From positions 1 to 38,372 of the forward strand of contig CAYZGK010000016.1 of assembly GCA_964478025.1 (NCBI GenBank): a DNA stretch of 38,372 nucleotides. The letters run 5' to 3'. Positions within the stretch are counted from its first letter, which is position 1. The number at the start of each line of letters is the position of its first letter. Below, one piece after another: positions 25,368-32,878 of this stretch. The notes under the pieces are model-generated. The model was not told the DNA's origin. It searched no databases and saw nothing but the letters and a program-made list of their open reading frames with translations. The DNA comes from UBA3700 sp964478025. Its GTDB lineage: Bacteria > Bacillota > Clostridia > Christensenellales > UBA3700. The translations under genes were made by a program, and so were the position numbers.

Positions 25368-26201
25368 ATGATTCAGTCAGCAATAGATTTCCCATGGTAT
25401 GCAATTCAATTAACATTAGGTTTATCCTTACTTACATGTTTAGTAGTATTTATATGTAAATTTCATAATAATAGAGCAGTAGCTGAAAAAGTTTGTTACT
25501 ATTTATCATGGATTGTTTTGATATATAAAGGTTTCCATTATTACATTTATTGTGCTGTATTAAATCATGATTGGTTACAACAAATACCAGCAGAAATTTC
25601 ACAATTAACTTATTTTATATGTCCAATAGCTTATTTGTCTCAAAATAAATATTTGCGTGATGGTGGAGCATTTTTAGGTATATTTGCCGGATTTGTTCAA
25701 CTTGTAGCTTCAATGGCTGCACCTTATACATTCGTTAAAACTGGATTAAATTTTGTTAATTTCACTGAATCTACAATAATGCATTTTACTGTACTTTCAA
25801 TTGGATTAATACAAATTACTTGTATCTTTAAGATGAAATGGTCAAGACTTTGGTCAACATATGGAGTTTTGTTATTTGTTATTTTGTGGGGCGTTTTAGC
25901 ATCATTTACATGGAGATATGGAACAGATGCAGGATATCCTGATGCGCCAGCAAATATAGGCTTTGTTCAAAGATGTGTTCTTCCAGAACAATTAACTACA
26001 CCTTGGATGCTTGAGGGACATAACTTTATTTTAGTATACTTAGCAATATTCTTTGTTTATACAGCTCTTGTATATAGTATAAGTTATCTTGCATTTAAGA
26101 ATAACAAACAAGAACAAGAAAAGTCATTATATGGTTTAGGTTGGAGAGAGTATAGAAAATTTATTAAATCTAAATCTTTAGGTAGTGAAGTAAAAAAATA
26201 A
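25368..26201 (+). CDS. Polytopic membrane protein, possibly YwaF/TMEM164-like
   Basis: A 277-residue integral membrane protein with about six to seven hydrophobic segments (roughly residues 14-34, 42-62, 80-95, 100-118, 135-155, 163-182 and 215-242). Its topology, and the Glu-Ile segment before the PIAYL helix followed by HFTVLSIG, resemble the YwaF (TIGR02206) and TMEM164 group of small membrane proteins. I could not confirm this, so the family is tentative. The C-terminal tail is basic and cytosolic by the positive-inside rule. TTGGTA precedes the ATG; there is no strong Shine-Dalgarno. It closes the HAD-hprK operon. Confidence 0.7.
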   Translation: MIQSAIDFPWYAIQLTLGLSLLTCLVVFICKFHNNRAVAEKVCYYLSWIVLIYKGFHYYIYCAVLNHDWLQQIPAEISQLTYFICPIAYLSQNKYLRDGGAFLGIFAGFVQLVASMAAPYTFVKTGLNFVNFTESTIMHFTVLSIGLIQITCIFKMKWSRLWSTYGVLLFVILWGVLASFTWRYGTDAGYPDAPANIGFVQRCVLPEQLTTPWMLEGHNFILVYLAIFFVYTALVYSISYLAFKNNKQEQEKSLYGLGWREYRKFIKSKSLGSEVKK

Positions 26202-26220
26202 AGAAGTTTTTAACTTCTTT
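26200..26220. terminator. Hairpin between the convergent membrane-protein and DUF4364 genes
   Basis: AAAGAAGTT (26200-26208) pairs with AACTTCTTT (26212-26220) over a TTT loop. The stem overlaps both stop codons of the convergent genes. The T-tract is short (CTTT then AATCC), so as a terminator it would be weak, but no other candidate exists there. Confidence 0.45.
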
Positions 26221-26740
26221 AATCCATAATTAAACTATCATATATTCCTTCGTAAATAATTGGGGCTTTAGTGGCCCAATTTTTATAAATCCATTTAGCT
26301 TTATTTCTATCAGGAATAATTAGTTTTAAATCCATTAAAGTGAATTCTGCGCTTTCAATTTTTAAAATAACAGAATAAGTACCATCGGCATTTTTAAAAT
26401 AATCTGACAAATATTCTTGTTTTCTGCCGAGCTTTGTTCTATTTTCCTTAATATAAGCGGCAGCTTTTTCTCTTGCACTTGTTGGAATTCTTGTATAAAA
26501 AGCGGCAAGACCTTCTTTACTATTTGAGGAAATAGTGTATCTAGCAGTATTATTTTTTGTTGCCATATTTACTATTTGCCCAGATGAAATTAATTCATTT
26601 AAAGCAGCCCGACAATCAAACGAATTGATAAGGTCAGTGGCACTCATCATTTCTTCTATTACATCAGATTTAACAGGGAAACCCATTTGATCTAATGCGT
26701 AAAGTATTAGTAATTTGTTTGTATTACTATCAAAGTTCAT
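26219..26740 (-). CDS. DUF4364 family protein
   Basis: A 173-residue protein matching DUF4364, a Firmicutes family with an N-terminal winged-helix-like part. The visible N-terminal segment (NTNKLLILYALDQMGFPVKSD onward) is typical of the family. The central region has LGRKQEYLSDYF and a strand-rich C-terminus with LMDLKLIIPDRNKAKWIYKNW. The biochemical function is unknown; a DNA-binding regulatory role would be consistent. It starts on the base where the upstream HPr-like gene ends, with overlapping stop and start codons, so the two form one minus-strand operon. Confidence 0.82.
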   Translation of the reverse strand: MNFDSNTNKLLILYALDQMGFPVKSDVIEEMMSATDLINSFDCRAALNELISSGQIVNMATKNNTARYTISSNSKEGLAAFYTRIPTSAREKAAAYIKENRTKLGRKQEYLSDYFKNADGTYSVILKIESAEFTLMDLKLIIPDRNKAKWIYKNWATKAPIIYEGIYDSLIMD

Positions 26741-26970
26741 TATTTAACAATATAAGGTTTGATTTCTTCAATTAATTGATCACAATCTGTAGAGTATATT
26801 TCTAAAATTACTGGCTTATTTAAATCTAAAGAAAAAATTCCAAGTAGAGACTTGGCATCAACAACATATTTTCCAGATCTTAAATCCATTTCATAATCAT
26901 ATTTAGATACAGTACTTACAAAATTTTTTACACTATCTGTTGTGTTTAATAGAATAACAATTGATTTCAT
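26740..26970 (-). CDS. HPr-like protein lacking the catalytic histidine
   Basis: A 76-residue protein of the HPr fold. The second half has GKYVVDAKSLLGIFSLDL, matching the regulatory-serine loop of HPr (LKSIMGVMSL type); Ser41 here takes the place of Ser46. The His15 motif (GIHARPA in B. subtilis HPr) is replaced by TDSVKNF, so it cannot carry phosphate from enzyme I. B. subtilis Crh is a precedent for an HPr without His15. TAAGGAG lies 9 bases before the ATG. It is co-transcribed with the DUF4364 gene. Its role is probably regulatory, possibly as a target of the HprK encoded upstream. Confidence 0.82.
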   Translation of the reverse strand: MKSIVILLNTTDSVKNFVSTVSKYDYEMDLRSGKYVVDAKSLLGIFSLDLNKPVILEIYSTDCDQLIEEIKPYIVK

Positions 26971-27000
26971 TTTAAAAATCTCCTTAAAAAATGTAAATTA

Positions 27001-27029
27001 ATTATATACTAGATGTATATAAAACGCAA
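27001..27029 (-). promoter_or_regulatory. Promoter for the HPr-like/DUF4364 operon
   Basis: On the minus strand TTGCGT (27029-27024) and TATAAT (27006-27001) are separated by 17 bases. Initiation near 26994 gives a leader of about 24 nt with the AAGGAG. Confidence 0.65.
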
Positions 27030-27078
27030 TTATATATTTTTTGTTGAACTAGCAATATTTTAACTTTATTTGGTAAAA

Positions 27079-27139
27079 TACTTTGCGTATTGTGTTATAT
27101 TTTGAACATTGGTACTTTGCGTATTGTGTATATTTTGAA
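27079..27139. repeat. Direct repeat pair in the divergent intergenic region
   Basis: TACTTTGCGTATTGTG followed by (T)TATATTTTGAA occurs at 27079-27105 and again at 27113-27139, with one single-base indel, so the spacing between starts is 34 bases, about three helical turns. It lies in the 355-base gap between the HPr-like gene and the 237-residue plus-strand gene. I see no gene in this gap. The repeats could be regulator binding sites or duplicated promoter material. Confidence 0.6.
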
Positions 27140-27325
27140 AAAATTAAAACTTGAAACAAGCGAAAAATCCTTTAAAAATGAATTGTTGATAAATAAAATT
27201 TAAATTCTCATAAATTATTTTTTTTCAATTAACAAAATTTAATGCAAATTTTATTGGTTTGAAAAAATAAAGCTTAACCTTGCTTTTTTATAATATTTTA
27301 TATTAAAATACTGAATGAGGATTTT

Positions 27326-28039
27326 ATGGCAAGTAAGAATGTAACACAAGCATATGCATTAATAAGTGAAAGAGGCAAAATAATGTTGGACTCTAAATTT
27401 ATTATGGCAGCTAATTGTATATCTAGTATTTTAAAAACAATAGCTTCTGTTCCTTGTCTTACTCAATATTTAATTAAATGTTCACAAAATTTGGATTTTG
27501 ATTTAATGATGTCACAATGTACTCAATCATCTAAATTTGTTTTACCATCAAATCAAAAAGAAATTGTTGCTTTTGTTTCTCAACTACTTTTTAAGTTTGA
27601 TAGAAAAGAAATAGACTTAACTAAATTTATTAAAAATTATTATCCAGCAAAGGATTTTGAGTCTTCATATAAAACATTTACTCAAGAAATTATTGCACCC
27701 TATATTTTAGCTTTTAGTGGAATAACAAGAGAGGAAAGTGAAGCCCAAGCGGAAGTTAATTTAGATAATATGACTTTATTACAAGCTGTTAGAAGTCAAA
27801 TTATACAATATATTCAAACTATGGTCGATGTAATTGTTAATGATAATAGCTTAAAAGAAGAAGTTAGAGATGATTATTTAACTATGTTAAATGGTTTTTA
27901 TTATTCTTTTGAAATTTCTAATACAAAAATGATTAAAGTTTGTTGGATTGGATTAAAGAGCGTTTTAGCATCATATAAATCAAGTGCTTCTTACATGATG
28001 GCAATAGATAAGATTTTACAAGATTACGCTATTATATAG
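27326..28039 (+). CDS. Uncharacterised 237-residue helical protein
   Basis: I do not recognise the family. The protein is predicted mostly helical and soluble, with no signal peptide and no clear transmembrane helix. Cysteines lie near residues 34, 45, 53 and 66, without a CxxC pattern, and no catalytic motif is evident. GAGG stands 7 bases before the ATG, and a TATAAT (27289-27294) upstream could be its -10. It is followed by a T-rich terminator, so it appears monocistronic. The gene is intact and has the codon use of its neighbours. A lineage-restricted protein is likely; no function can be assigned. Confidence 0.75.
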   Translation: MASKNVTQAYALISERGKIMLDSKFIMAANCISSILKTIASVPCLTQYLIKCSQNLDFDLMMSQCTQSSKFVLPSNQKEIVAFVSQLLFKFDRKEIDLTKFIKNYYPAKDFESSYKTFTQEIIAPYILAFSGITREESEAQAEVNLDNMTLLQAVRSQIIQYIQTMVDVIVNDNSLKEEVRDDYLTMLNGFYYSFEISNTKMIKVCWIGLKSVLASYKSSASYMMAIDKILQDYAII

Positions 28040-28092
28040 TTTACAAAAATATTACAATTTGAGTTGCTCGATAAATACTATGCTTTGATAAA

Positions 28093-28129
28093 AAGGTTAA
28101 TTCCAACCTTGCGCATTTTTTTTTTTTTT
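28093..28129 (+). terminator. Rho-independent terminator after the 237-residue gene
   Basis: AAGGTT (28093-28098) pairs with AACCTT (28105-28110). After GCGCA comes a run of 14 T. The stem is short and five bases separate it from the T-run, but the position and T-run support termination. The rest of the 28040-28297 gap holds a possible TATAAT (28212-28217) for the next gene. Confidence 0.6.
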
Positions 28130-28297
28130 ATTTGATATAAATAAATTAGCAGTTACTATATCTTTGGAAAAGCCTGATTAAGCTTATATATGAAAAGTTG
28201 AATATTTTATGTATAATTAAAGTGTAATAAGAGGGTGTATTAAGGTAGCCTTATTGTATGGGGTTAAATAAAAATTTAAGGGGTGTTTTATATATAT

Positions 28298-29788
28298 ATG
28301 ACTGAAAGAGAAAAACTTTTAAAAGAAATCAATGATTTTTACAATGAATGTTATAACCTAGCAATTAATGGGAAAAAGACAGAACTCGGTATGTTTTCAG
28401 GAAAAGTAAAAGGCTTGTTTAAGAAAACTCCATATGGTCTAGGTGTTTTGTTAGAAAATGATGGTACGATTAATAAAACTATTTATGATGATAAGCCTAA
28501 CCAATATTTAAGCAAAGGTACAGAGTGTAGAAAGGATGAATACATAATGACCTATGAAAACGCGAGGCTTGGAAGCAAAGTTAATGCTAGTGGAAAATTT
28601 ATTTTACCAAATGGTTGTTTTGTTGGCTCTTTTAATATAGCGACATTAGAGCGTATCGGTGATTATATCGATGATAATGGAACAAAGTATTCGGGTAGCT
28701 TTAGCGGTAGACTTTTTACAAAAATAATGAGAGCAAAGAAAGATGAAAATGTAATCACTTCTGAAAATGATCAAAATATTTTTACTGTCATTTATGAAAA
28801 TGGTGATAAATATGTTGGCCTTCTTGAGAATGGTCTAAAAAACGGAAAAGGCGAACTTACTTTAAGTAATGGCGAAAAATATACTGGAGTTTTTGAAAAT
28901 GATAAAAAACAAGGTGTAATGAAAGTTACAACCTCTACTAATGGTAAAAACAAAGGTAAAGAAACTAGTGTTATTTTTAAGGATGATGAAATTATCGCAA
29001 AAAATTCCGAAGATTTTGCTGTTGAATTGAATTTTGGACCTGGTGGAGTCTATACTGGCGACATAAAGAATGGTAAAGCCCAAGGTAAAGGTACATATAT
29101 TTGGCCAAATGGAACTAAATATGAAGGCGAATGGTTTAATGGAGTAAGACAAGGAAAAGGCACATATATTAATGCAGATGGTAGTAAATATACTGGCGAA
29201 TGGGTTAATGATAACCTACAAGGTAAAGGCACAGCTATTTATTCAAATGGAGTAAGATATGATGGTGAATTTGTTAATGGTGTAAAACAAGGCAAGGGCA
29301 TAGCTGTTCATCCAGATGGAGATAGGTATGAAGGTGAATGGGTTAAAGGTGTAAGGCAAGGTAAAGGCACATATATTTGCCCAGATGGAGCAAGATATGA
29401 TGGTGAATGGAATAACGATAAAAAACAAGGCAAAGGTACATATATTAATGCAGATGGTAGTAAATATACTGGTGAATGGGTTAATGGTAAAGCCCAAGGT
29501 AAAGGTACATATTTTCGTTCAGATGGAGCAAGCTATGAAGGCGAATGGTTTAATGGAGTAAAACAAGGAAAAGGTACATTTATTTGGTCAGATGGAGCAA
29601 GATATGAAGGCGAATGGGCTAATGATGTAAGAGAAGGTAAAGGTACATTTATTTGGTCAGATGGAGCCAGATATGACGGAGAATTTGCTAATGATGTAAG
29701 ACAAGGAAAAGGCACATATATTAATGCAGATGGAACTAAATATACTGGCAAATGGTCTAATGATAAATTAATCAAAACTGATGTATAG
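28298..29788 (+). CDS. MORN-repeat protein
   Basis: A 496-residue protein whose second half (about residues 248-495) is ten or so tandem 23-residue MORN repeats of the form QGKGTY-x-x-xDG-x-xYxGEW-x-NG. Two more divergent repeats lie near residues 167-210. The first ~160 residues contain degenerate repeat-like segments. MORN repeats form beta-hairpin rods that bind membrane lipids or proteins; the partner here is unknown. No signal peptide or TM helix is seen. The start chosen is the ATG giving MTEREK, because an in-frame GTG at 28283 overlaps the AAGGGG that should be the ribosome binding site (spacing is long, 14 bases). The 69-bp repeats are near-identical in DNA in places, so copy number could change by recombination. 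Confidence 0.88.
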   Translation: MTEREKLLKEINDFYNECYNLAINGKKTELGMFSGKVKGLFKKTPYGLGVLLENDGTINKTIYDDKPNQYLSKGTECRKDEYIMTYENARLGSKVNASGKFILPNGCFVGSFNIATLERIGDYIDDNGTKYSGSFSGRLFTKIMRAKKDENVITSENDQNIFTVIYENGDKYVGLLENGLKNGKGELTLSNGEKYTGVFENDKKQGVMKVTTSTNGKNKGKETSVIFKDDEIIAKNSEDFAVELNFGPGGVYTGDIKNGKAQGKGTYIWPNGTKYEGEWFNGVRQGKGTYINADGSKYTGEWVNDNLQGKGTAIYSNGVRYDGEFVNGVKQGKGIAVHPDGDRYEGEWVKGVRQGKGTYICPDGARYDGEWNNDKKQGKGTYINADGSKYTGEWVNGKAQGKGTYFRSDGASYEGEWFNGVKQGKGTFIWSDGARYEGEWANDVREGKGTFIWSDGARYDGEFANDVRQGKGTYINADGTKYTGKWSNDKLIKTDV

Positions 29789-29831
29789 TAAAAGATTTCA
29801 ATAAATTGAACATATAAAAGACTATAAAATA

Positions 29832-29870
29832 AAAAAGCGTAGTGCAACTTAATAACTACGCTTTTTATTT
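29832..29870. terminator. Bidirectional terminator between the MORN gene and dgt
   Basis: AAAAAGCGTAGT (29832-29843) pairs with ACTACGCTTTTT (29855-29866), a 12-bp stem with an 11-nt loop. It ends in TTTTTATTT on the plus strand and has an A-run on the other side, serving both convergent genes. Confidence 0.85.
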
Positions 29871-29894
29871 AGATATCTATTTTTTGATATTTAT

Positions 29895-30920
29895 TTATGC
29901 ATGTGTCCAATATTTTGGAACATATATGTTTTCAAATGTTTTTATACAATATTGATCGGTAAATGAAGCTAAATAATCTGCTACAACTCTGTTTATTGAA
30001 TATTCTTTTAGAATGTCTTGATAGAATTGAGGCATTTCTTCAGGATGAGCTACAAAGTAATCAAAAAGTACAGATAATATATCTTGAGCTTTTTCTTCCT
30101 CAGGTTTAGCCTTTTTGCTAGTGTAGACGTTTTTAAACATAAAGTTATGAAGTTTTGTGGTTGCATCTAAAAATTCTTTAGATTGAACAACATAAGGTTT
30201 ATCATAACTTTCTTTTATCATGTCCCAAATTAAATTATTAATTCTCTCGGATTTTGAGTGTCCTAAAATATTGCAAACATCTTGTGGTAAGTCTTGCTCA
30301 GTTAGAACGTTTCCAGAGATTGCATCTTCAATATCATGATTAATATATGCAAATCTATCAGCGTACTTTACAATTTCGCTCTCAAGAGTGAATGGAGTCA
30401 TTGTATATGGAGTATTGTGAACTTCAATTGCTTCACGAACCTCATATGTAAGATTTAATCCTTTTCCATTATTTTCTAGAAAGTCAACAACTCGGATAGA
30501 GTGTTTAGCATGATTAAATCCACCTTCATCTTTTAATTTGATGTTAAGTACGGCTTCTCCTGCATGGCCAAATGGAGTATGACCTAAATCATGTCCTAAA
30601 GTAGCAGCTTCAACTAAATCTTCATTTAGTCTTAATGCTCTTGCTATTGTTCTTCCAATTTGAGATACCTCAAGAGTGTGTGTAAGTCTTGTTCTATAGT
30701 GATCACCCTCTGGAGATAAGAAAACTTGAGTTTTATGCTTTAATCTTCTAAAAGCTTTAGAATGGATGATTCTATCTCTATCTCTTTGATATTCTCCTCT
30801 AATATCATCTTTGTCGATAGGTTTTAATCTTCCTTTGCTTTCGCAAGATTTTTTAGCATACTTACTTAAAGTTAGTGCTTCAATTTCATTAATGTGATTT
30901 TTAAATTCTTTCATTTCCAT
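29895..30920 (-). CDS. dgt: Deoxyguanosinetriphosphate triphosphohydrolase-like HD protein
   Basis: An HD-domain hydrolase of the dGTPase-like family, expected to release triphosphate from dNTPs. DIRGEYQRDRDRIIHSKAFRRLKHKTQV at residues 20-47 contains the family's Arg-rich segment. TRLTHTLEVSQ follows with the first His, and LGHDLGHTPFGHAGE holds the HD pair. DIEDAISG carries the last metal Asp. At 341 residues it is the shorter Firmicutes type. The start is uncertain: the first ATG (30920) stands 6 bases after a TAGAAT -10 and would be leaderless, while a second ATG two codons later has AAAGG 7 bases before it. In many Clostridia dgt stands just before dnaG; here it is divergent. Confidence 0.93.
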   Translation of the reverse strand: MEMKEFKNHINEIEALTLSKYAKKSCESKGRLKPIDKDDIRGEYQRDRDRIIHSKAFRRLKHKTQVFLSPEGDHYRTRLTHTLEVSQIGRTIARALRLNEDLVEAATLGHDLGHTPFGHAGEAVLNIKLKDEGGFNHAKHSIRVVDFLENNGKGLNLTYEVREAIEVHNTPYTMTPFTLESEIVKYADRFAYINHDIEDAISGNVLTEQDLPQDVCNILGHSKSERINNLIWDMIKESYDKPYVVQSKEFLDATTKLHNFMFKNVYTSKKAKPEEEKAQDILSVLFDYFVAHPEEMPQFYQDILKEYSINRVVADYLASFTDQYCIKTFENIYVPKYWTHA

Positions 30921-30926
30921 ACCTTT

Positions 30927-30955
30927 ATTCTATAGATAAGATAAAAATGTGTCAA
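30927..30955 (-). promoter_or_regulatory. Consensus promoter for dgt
   Basis: On the minus strand TTGACA (30955-30950) and TAGAAT (30932-30927) are separated by 17 bases. The -10 ends 6 bases before the first dgt ATG, so transcription would begin at or near the start codon. Confidence 0.7.
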
Positions 30956-31009
30956 TACTTTATACTACCAATTATAGGGCAAAAATGGGACATAAACTAT
31001 ATGGAATAG

Positions 31010-31018
31010 TGCTATACT
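31010..31018 (+). promoter_or_regulatory. Extended -10 promoter for dnaG-rpoD
   Basis: TG-C-TATACT is an extended -10 element; the -35 region is poor. Initiation near 31025 would give a leader of about 85 nt that is very A/T-rich and contains AAAGGAG and AAAGGG before the dnaG ATG. Confidence 0.5.
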
Positions 31019-31109
31019 ATTTTGCGAATAAAATTATTTAAAAAATTTTTTTTAAAAAGTTTAGGATTTTTATAAAAACCTTTCGTATAAAGGAGTAAAG
31101 GGAAAAAAG

Positions 31110-32858
31110 ATGGACGAATATTCAGAGTTTTTAGAACAACTAAAAAGACGAGCAAGTATCTTGGATGTTGCTTCAAAATATGCGCAGTTTAGTAGAAAAG
31201 GCACAAAATATTGGGCCTGCTGTCCAATGCATGTTGAAAAAACTCCATCTTTTTGTTTAGATGAAGATCGTCAAAGTTTCTATTGTTTTGGTTGTCATAA
31301 ACATGGAGATGTTTTAACTCTTGTTGAGGAAATGGAAAAAGTTGACTTTAATGGAGCTGTTGATTTACTTGCAGATAAATACGGTATGGAAAAGCCAAGT
31401 TTTACAGGATCTAAAAACAAGGGCGAATATGCAAAAATTAAAGGTAAGAAAGAAAGATTATATAATTTAATGAAAGATGCTGCTAATCATTATTTTTTAA
31501 ATTTAATGTCACAAAAAGGTAATGAAGCTAGAGAATATTTGCACAATAGAGGTATAAGCGACGAAACTATAAAAAAATTCGGTCTTGGATATTGTATAGA
31601 TAGTAAGGATTTAATTAAATATTTATTATCTAAAGGATATACATATGAAGAGATGGAAGAAGCAAAAGTTGCTTTTAAAGGTGGCAAAAGTGCAGAGTAT
31701 TATGATCCACAACATGAAAGATTTATAGTTCCAATTGTAGATTCACAAGGAAGAGTTATAGCCTTTGGCGGAAGAGTAGTACTAAATGTTGACCATACAC
31801 AAAAGAAATATTACAACTCTATGGAATCTTTGATTTACCATAAATCAAATGAATTATTTGCGGCAAATATAGTAAAGAGTTTAAGAAATATTAATACTGT
31901 TATTCTTGTTGAGGGATATATGGATGTAATTTCCTTATATCAAGCAGGTATACAAAACGCAGTAGCATCTTGCGGAACAGCATTAACGCCTGAGCAAGCA
32001 TTACTTATAAAAAGATTTGCAAATAAAGTTTACTTTATGTACGATGGCGATAGCGCTGGGCAAGCAGGAATATTAAGAGGAATTGAACTTTTAAAACAGG
32101 CAGGATTAGATGTGTATGTTGTAGTATTGCCAGAGGATCAAGATCCAGATTCATATGTTAGAAAATTTGGTGGCGAGAAAATGAAAGAATTAATTAAAAA
32201 CGCCATTCCAATGTATGAATATAAGATTAATAATGTTGCAAAAAAATATGATTTAAAATCAGTAGAAGAAAGAGGAAAGTTTGCAACTGAAGCAATAGAA
32301 GCTATTGCAGATACTTCTAAAGTTCAAGCAGATCCTTTTATTAGAAAAATAGAAAAACTAACTGCAATAGATAGTCAGGTTTTATATGAGCAATTGGATA
32401 AATTTAAGCAAGGTAAAAAAATTAATATTGTACCAAAACAGCAAGAAAAATTTTCCGATGCTTATACAAAATGTTTAAGGTTTATATTATATGCAGCTTT
32501 TGGTGGCGTGGAGGGGCTACAAGTAGAGGATGAATTTTTGGATTGCTGTAGAAGTGAAGAGACAAAGGATTTATATTCAATATTTAGAGCAAGTCAAGGT
32601 GAGTTGACAATTGATGATTTAAAATCACTAAAAGATGAAAATTCTGAAGTTGAACCAATTTTAGCAATCGGAAGTTCTGTTAAAGAAGATGCTGCAAAGA
32701 AGATGTTTAATGATTGTAGAAGAAAAGTTTTAACTGAATGGTTGGCAATTAAGCAAAAGGAATTAGCAAATGCAATAGATAATGAAACAGATGACAGTAT
32801 TAAACTTAACTTACAACAACAATTAAACCAATTATTACTATTTAAAAGAAAAATTTAA
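31110..32858 (+). CDS. dnaG: DNA primase
   Basis: Synthesises RNA primers at the replication fork. The N-terminal zinc-binding domain has Cys38, His41, Cys59 and Cys62 (CPMH and CFGC). The central RNAP fold starts near residue 130 with YFLNL and EAREYLHNRGI, then FGGRV. The TOPRIM core has ILVEGYMDVISL with the catalytic Glu and MYDGDSAGQ with the metal Asp residues. The C-terminal helicase-interaction domain is present, and the length of 582 residues is usual. AAAGGG stands 7 bases before the ATG. It is first in the operon with rpoD, the classical macromolecular synthesis pair. Confidence 0.97.
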   Translation: MDEYSEFLEQLKRRASILDVASKYAQFSRKGTKYWACCPMHVEKTPSFCLDEDRQSFYCFGCHKHGDVLTLVEEMEKVDFNGAVDLLADKYGMEKPSFTGSKNKGEYAKIKGKKERLYNLMKDAANHYFLNLMSQKGNEAREYLHNRGISDETIKKFGLGYCIDSKDLIKYLLSKGYTYEEMEEAKVAFKGGKSAEYYDPQHERFIVPIVDSQGRVIAFGGRVVLNVDHTQKKYYNSMESLIYHKSNELFAANIVKSLRNINTVILVEGYMDVISLYQAGIQNAVASCGTALTPEQALLIKRFANKVYFMYDGDSAGQAGILRGIELLKQAGLDVYVVVLPEDQDPDSYVRKFGGEKMKELIKNAIPMYEYKINNVAKKYDLKSVEERGKFATEAIEAIADTSKVQADPFIRKIEKLTAIDSQVLYEQLDKFKQGKKINIVPKQQEKFSDAYTKCLRFILYAAFGGVEGLQVEDEFLDCCRSEETKDLYSIFRASQGELTIDDLKSLKDENSEVEPILAIGSSVKEDAAKKMFNDCRRKVLTEWLAIKQKELANAIDNETDDSIKLNLQQQLNQLLLFKRKI

Positions 32859-32878
32859 AAAAGAGGTAAAAAAAACTA

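Noticed and set aside
28862..29847. Several minus-strand open frames over the MORN gene
   Set aside because: They arise from the periodic repeat on the coding strand and have no start signals or family motifs.
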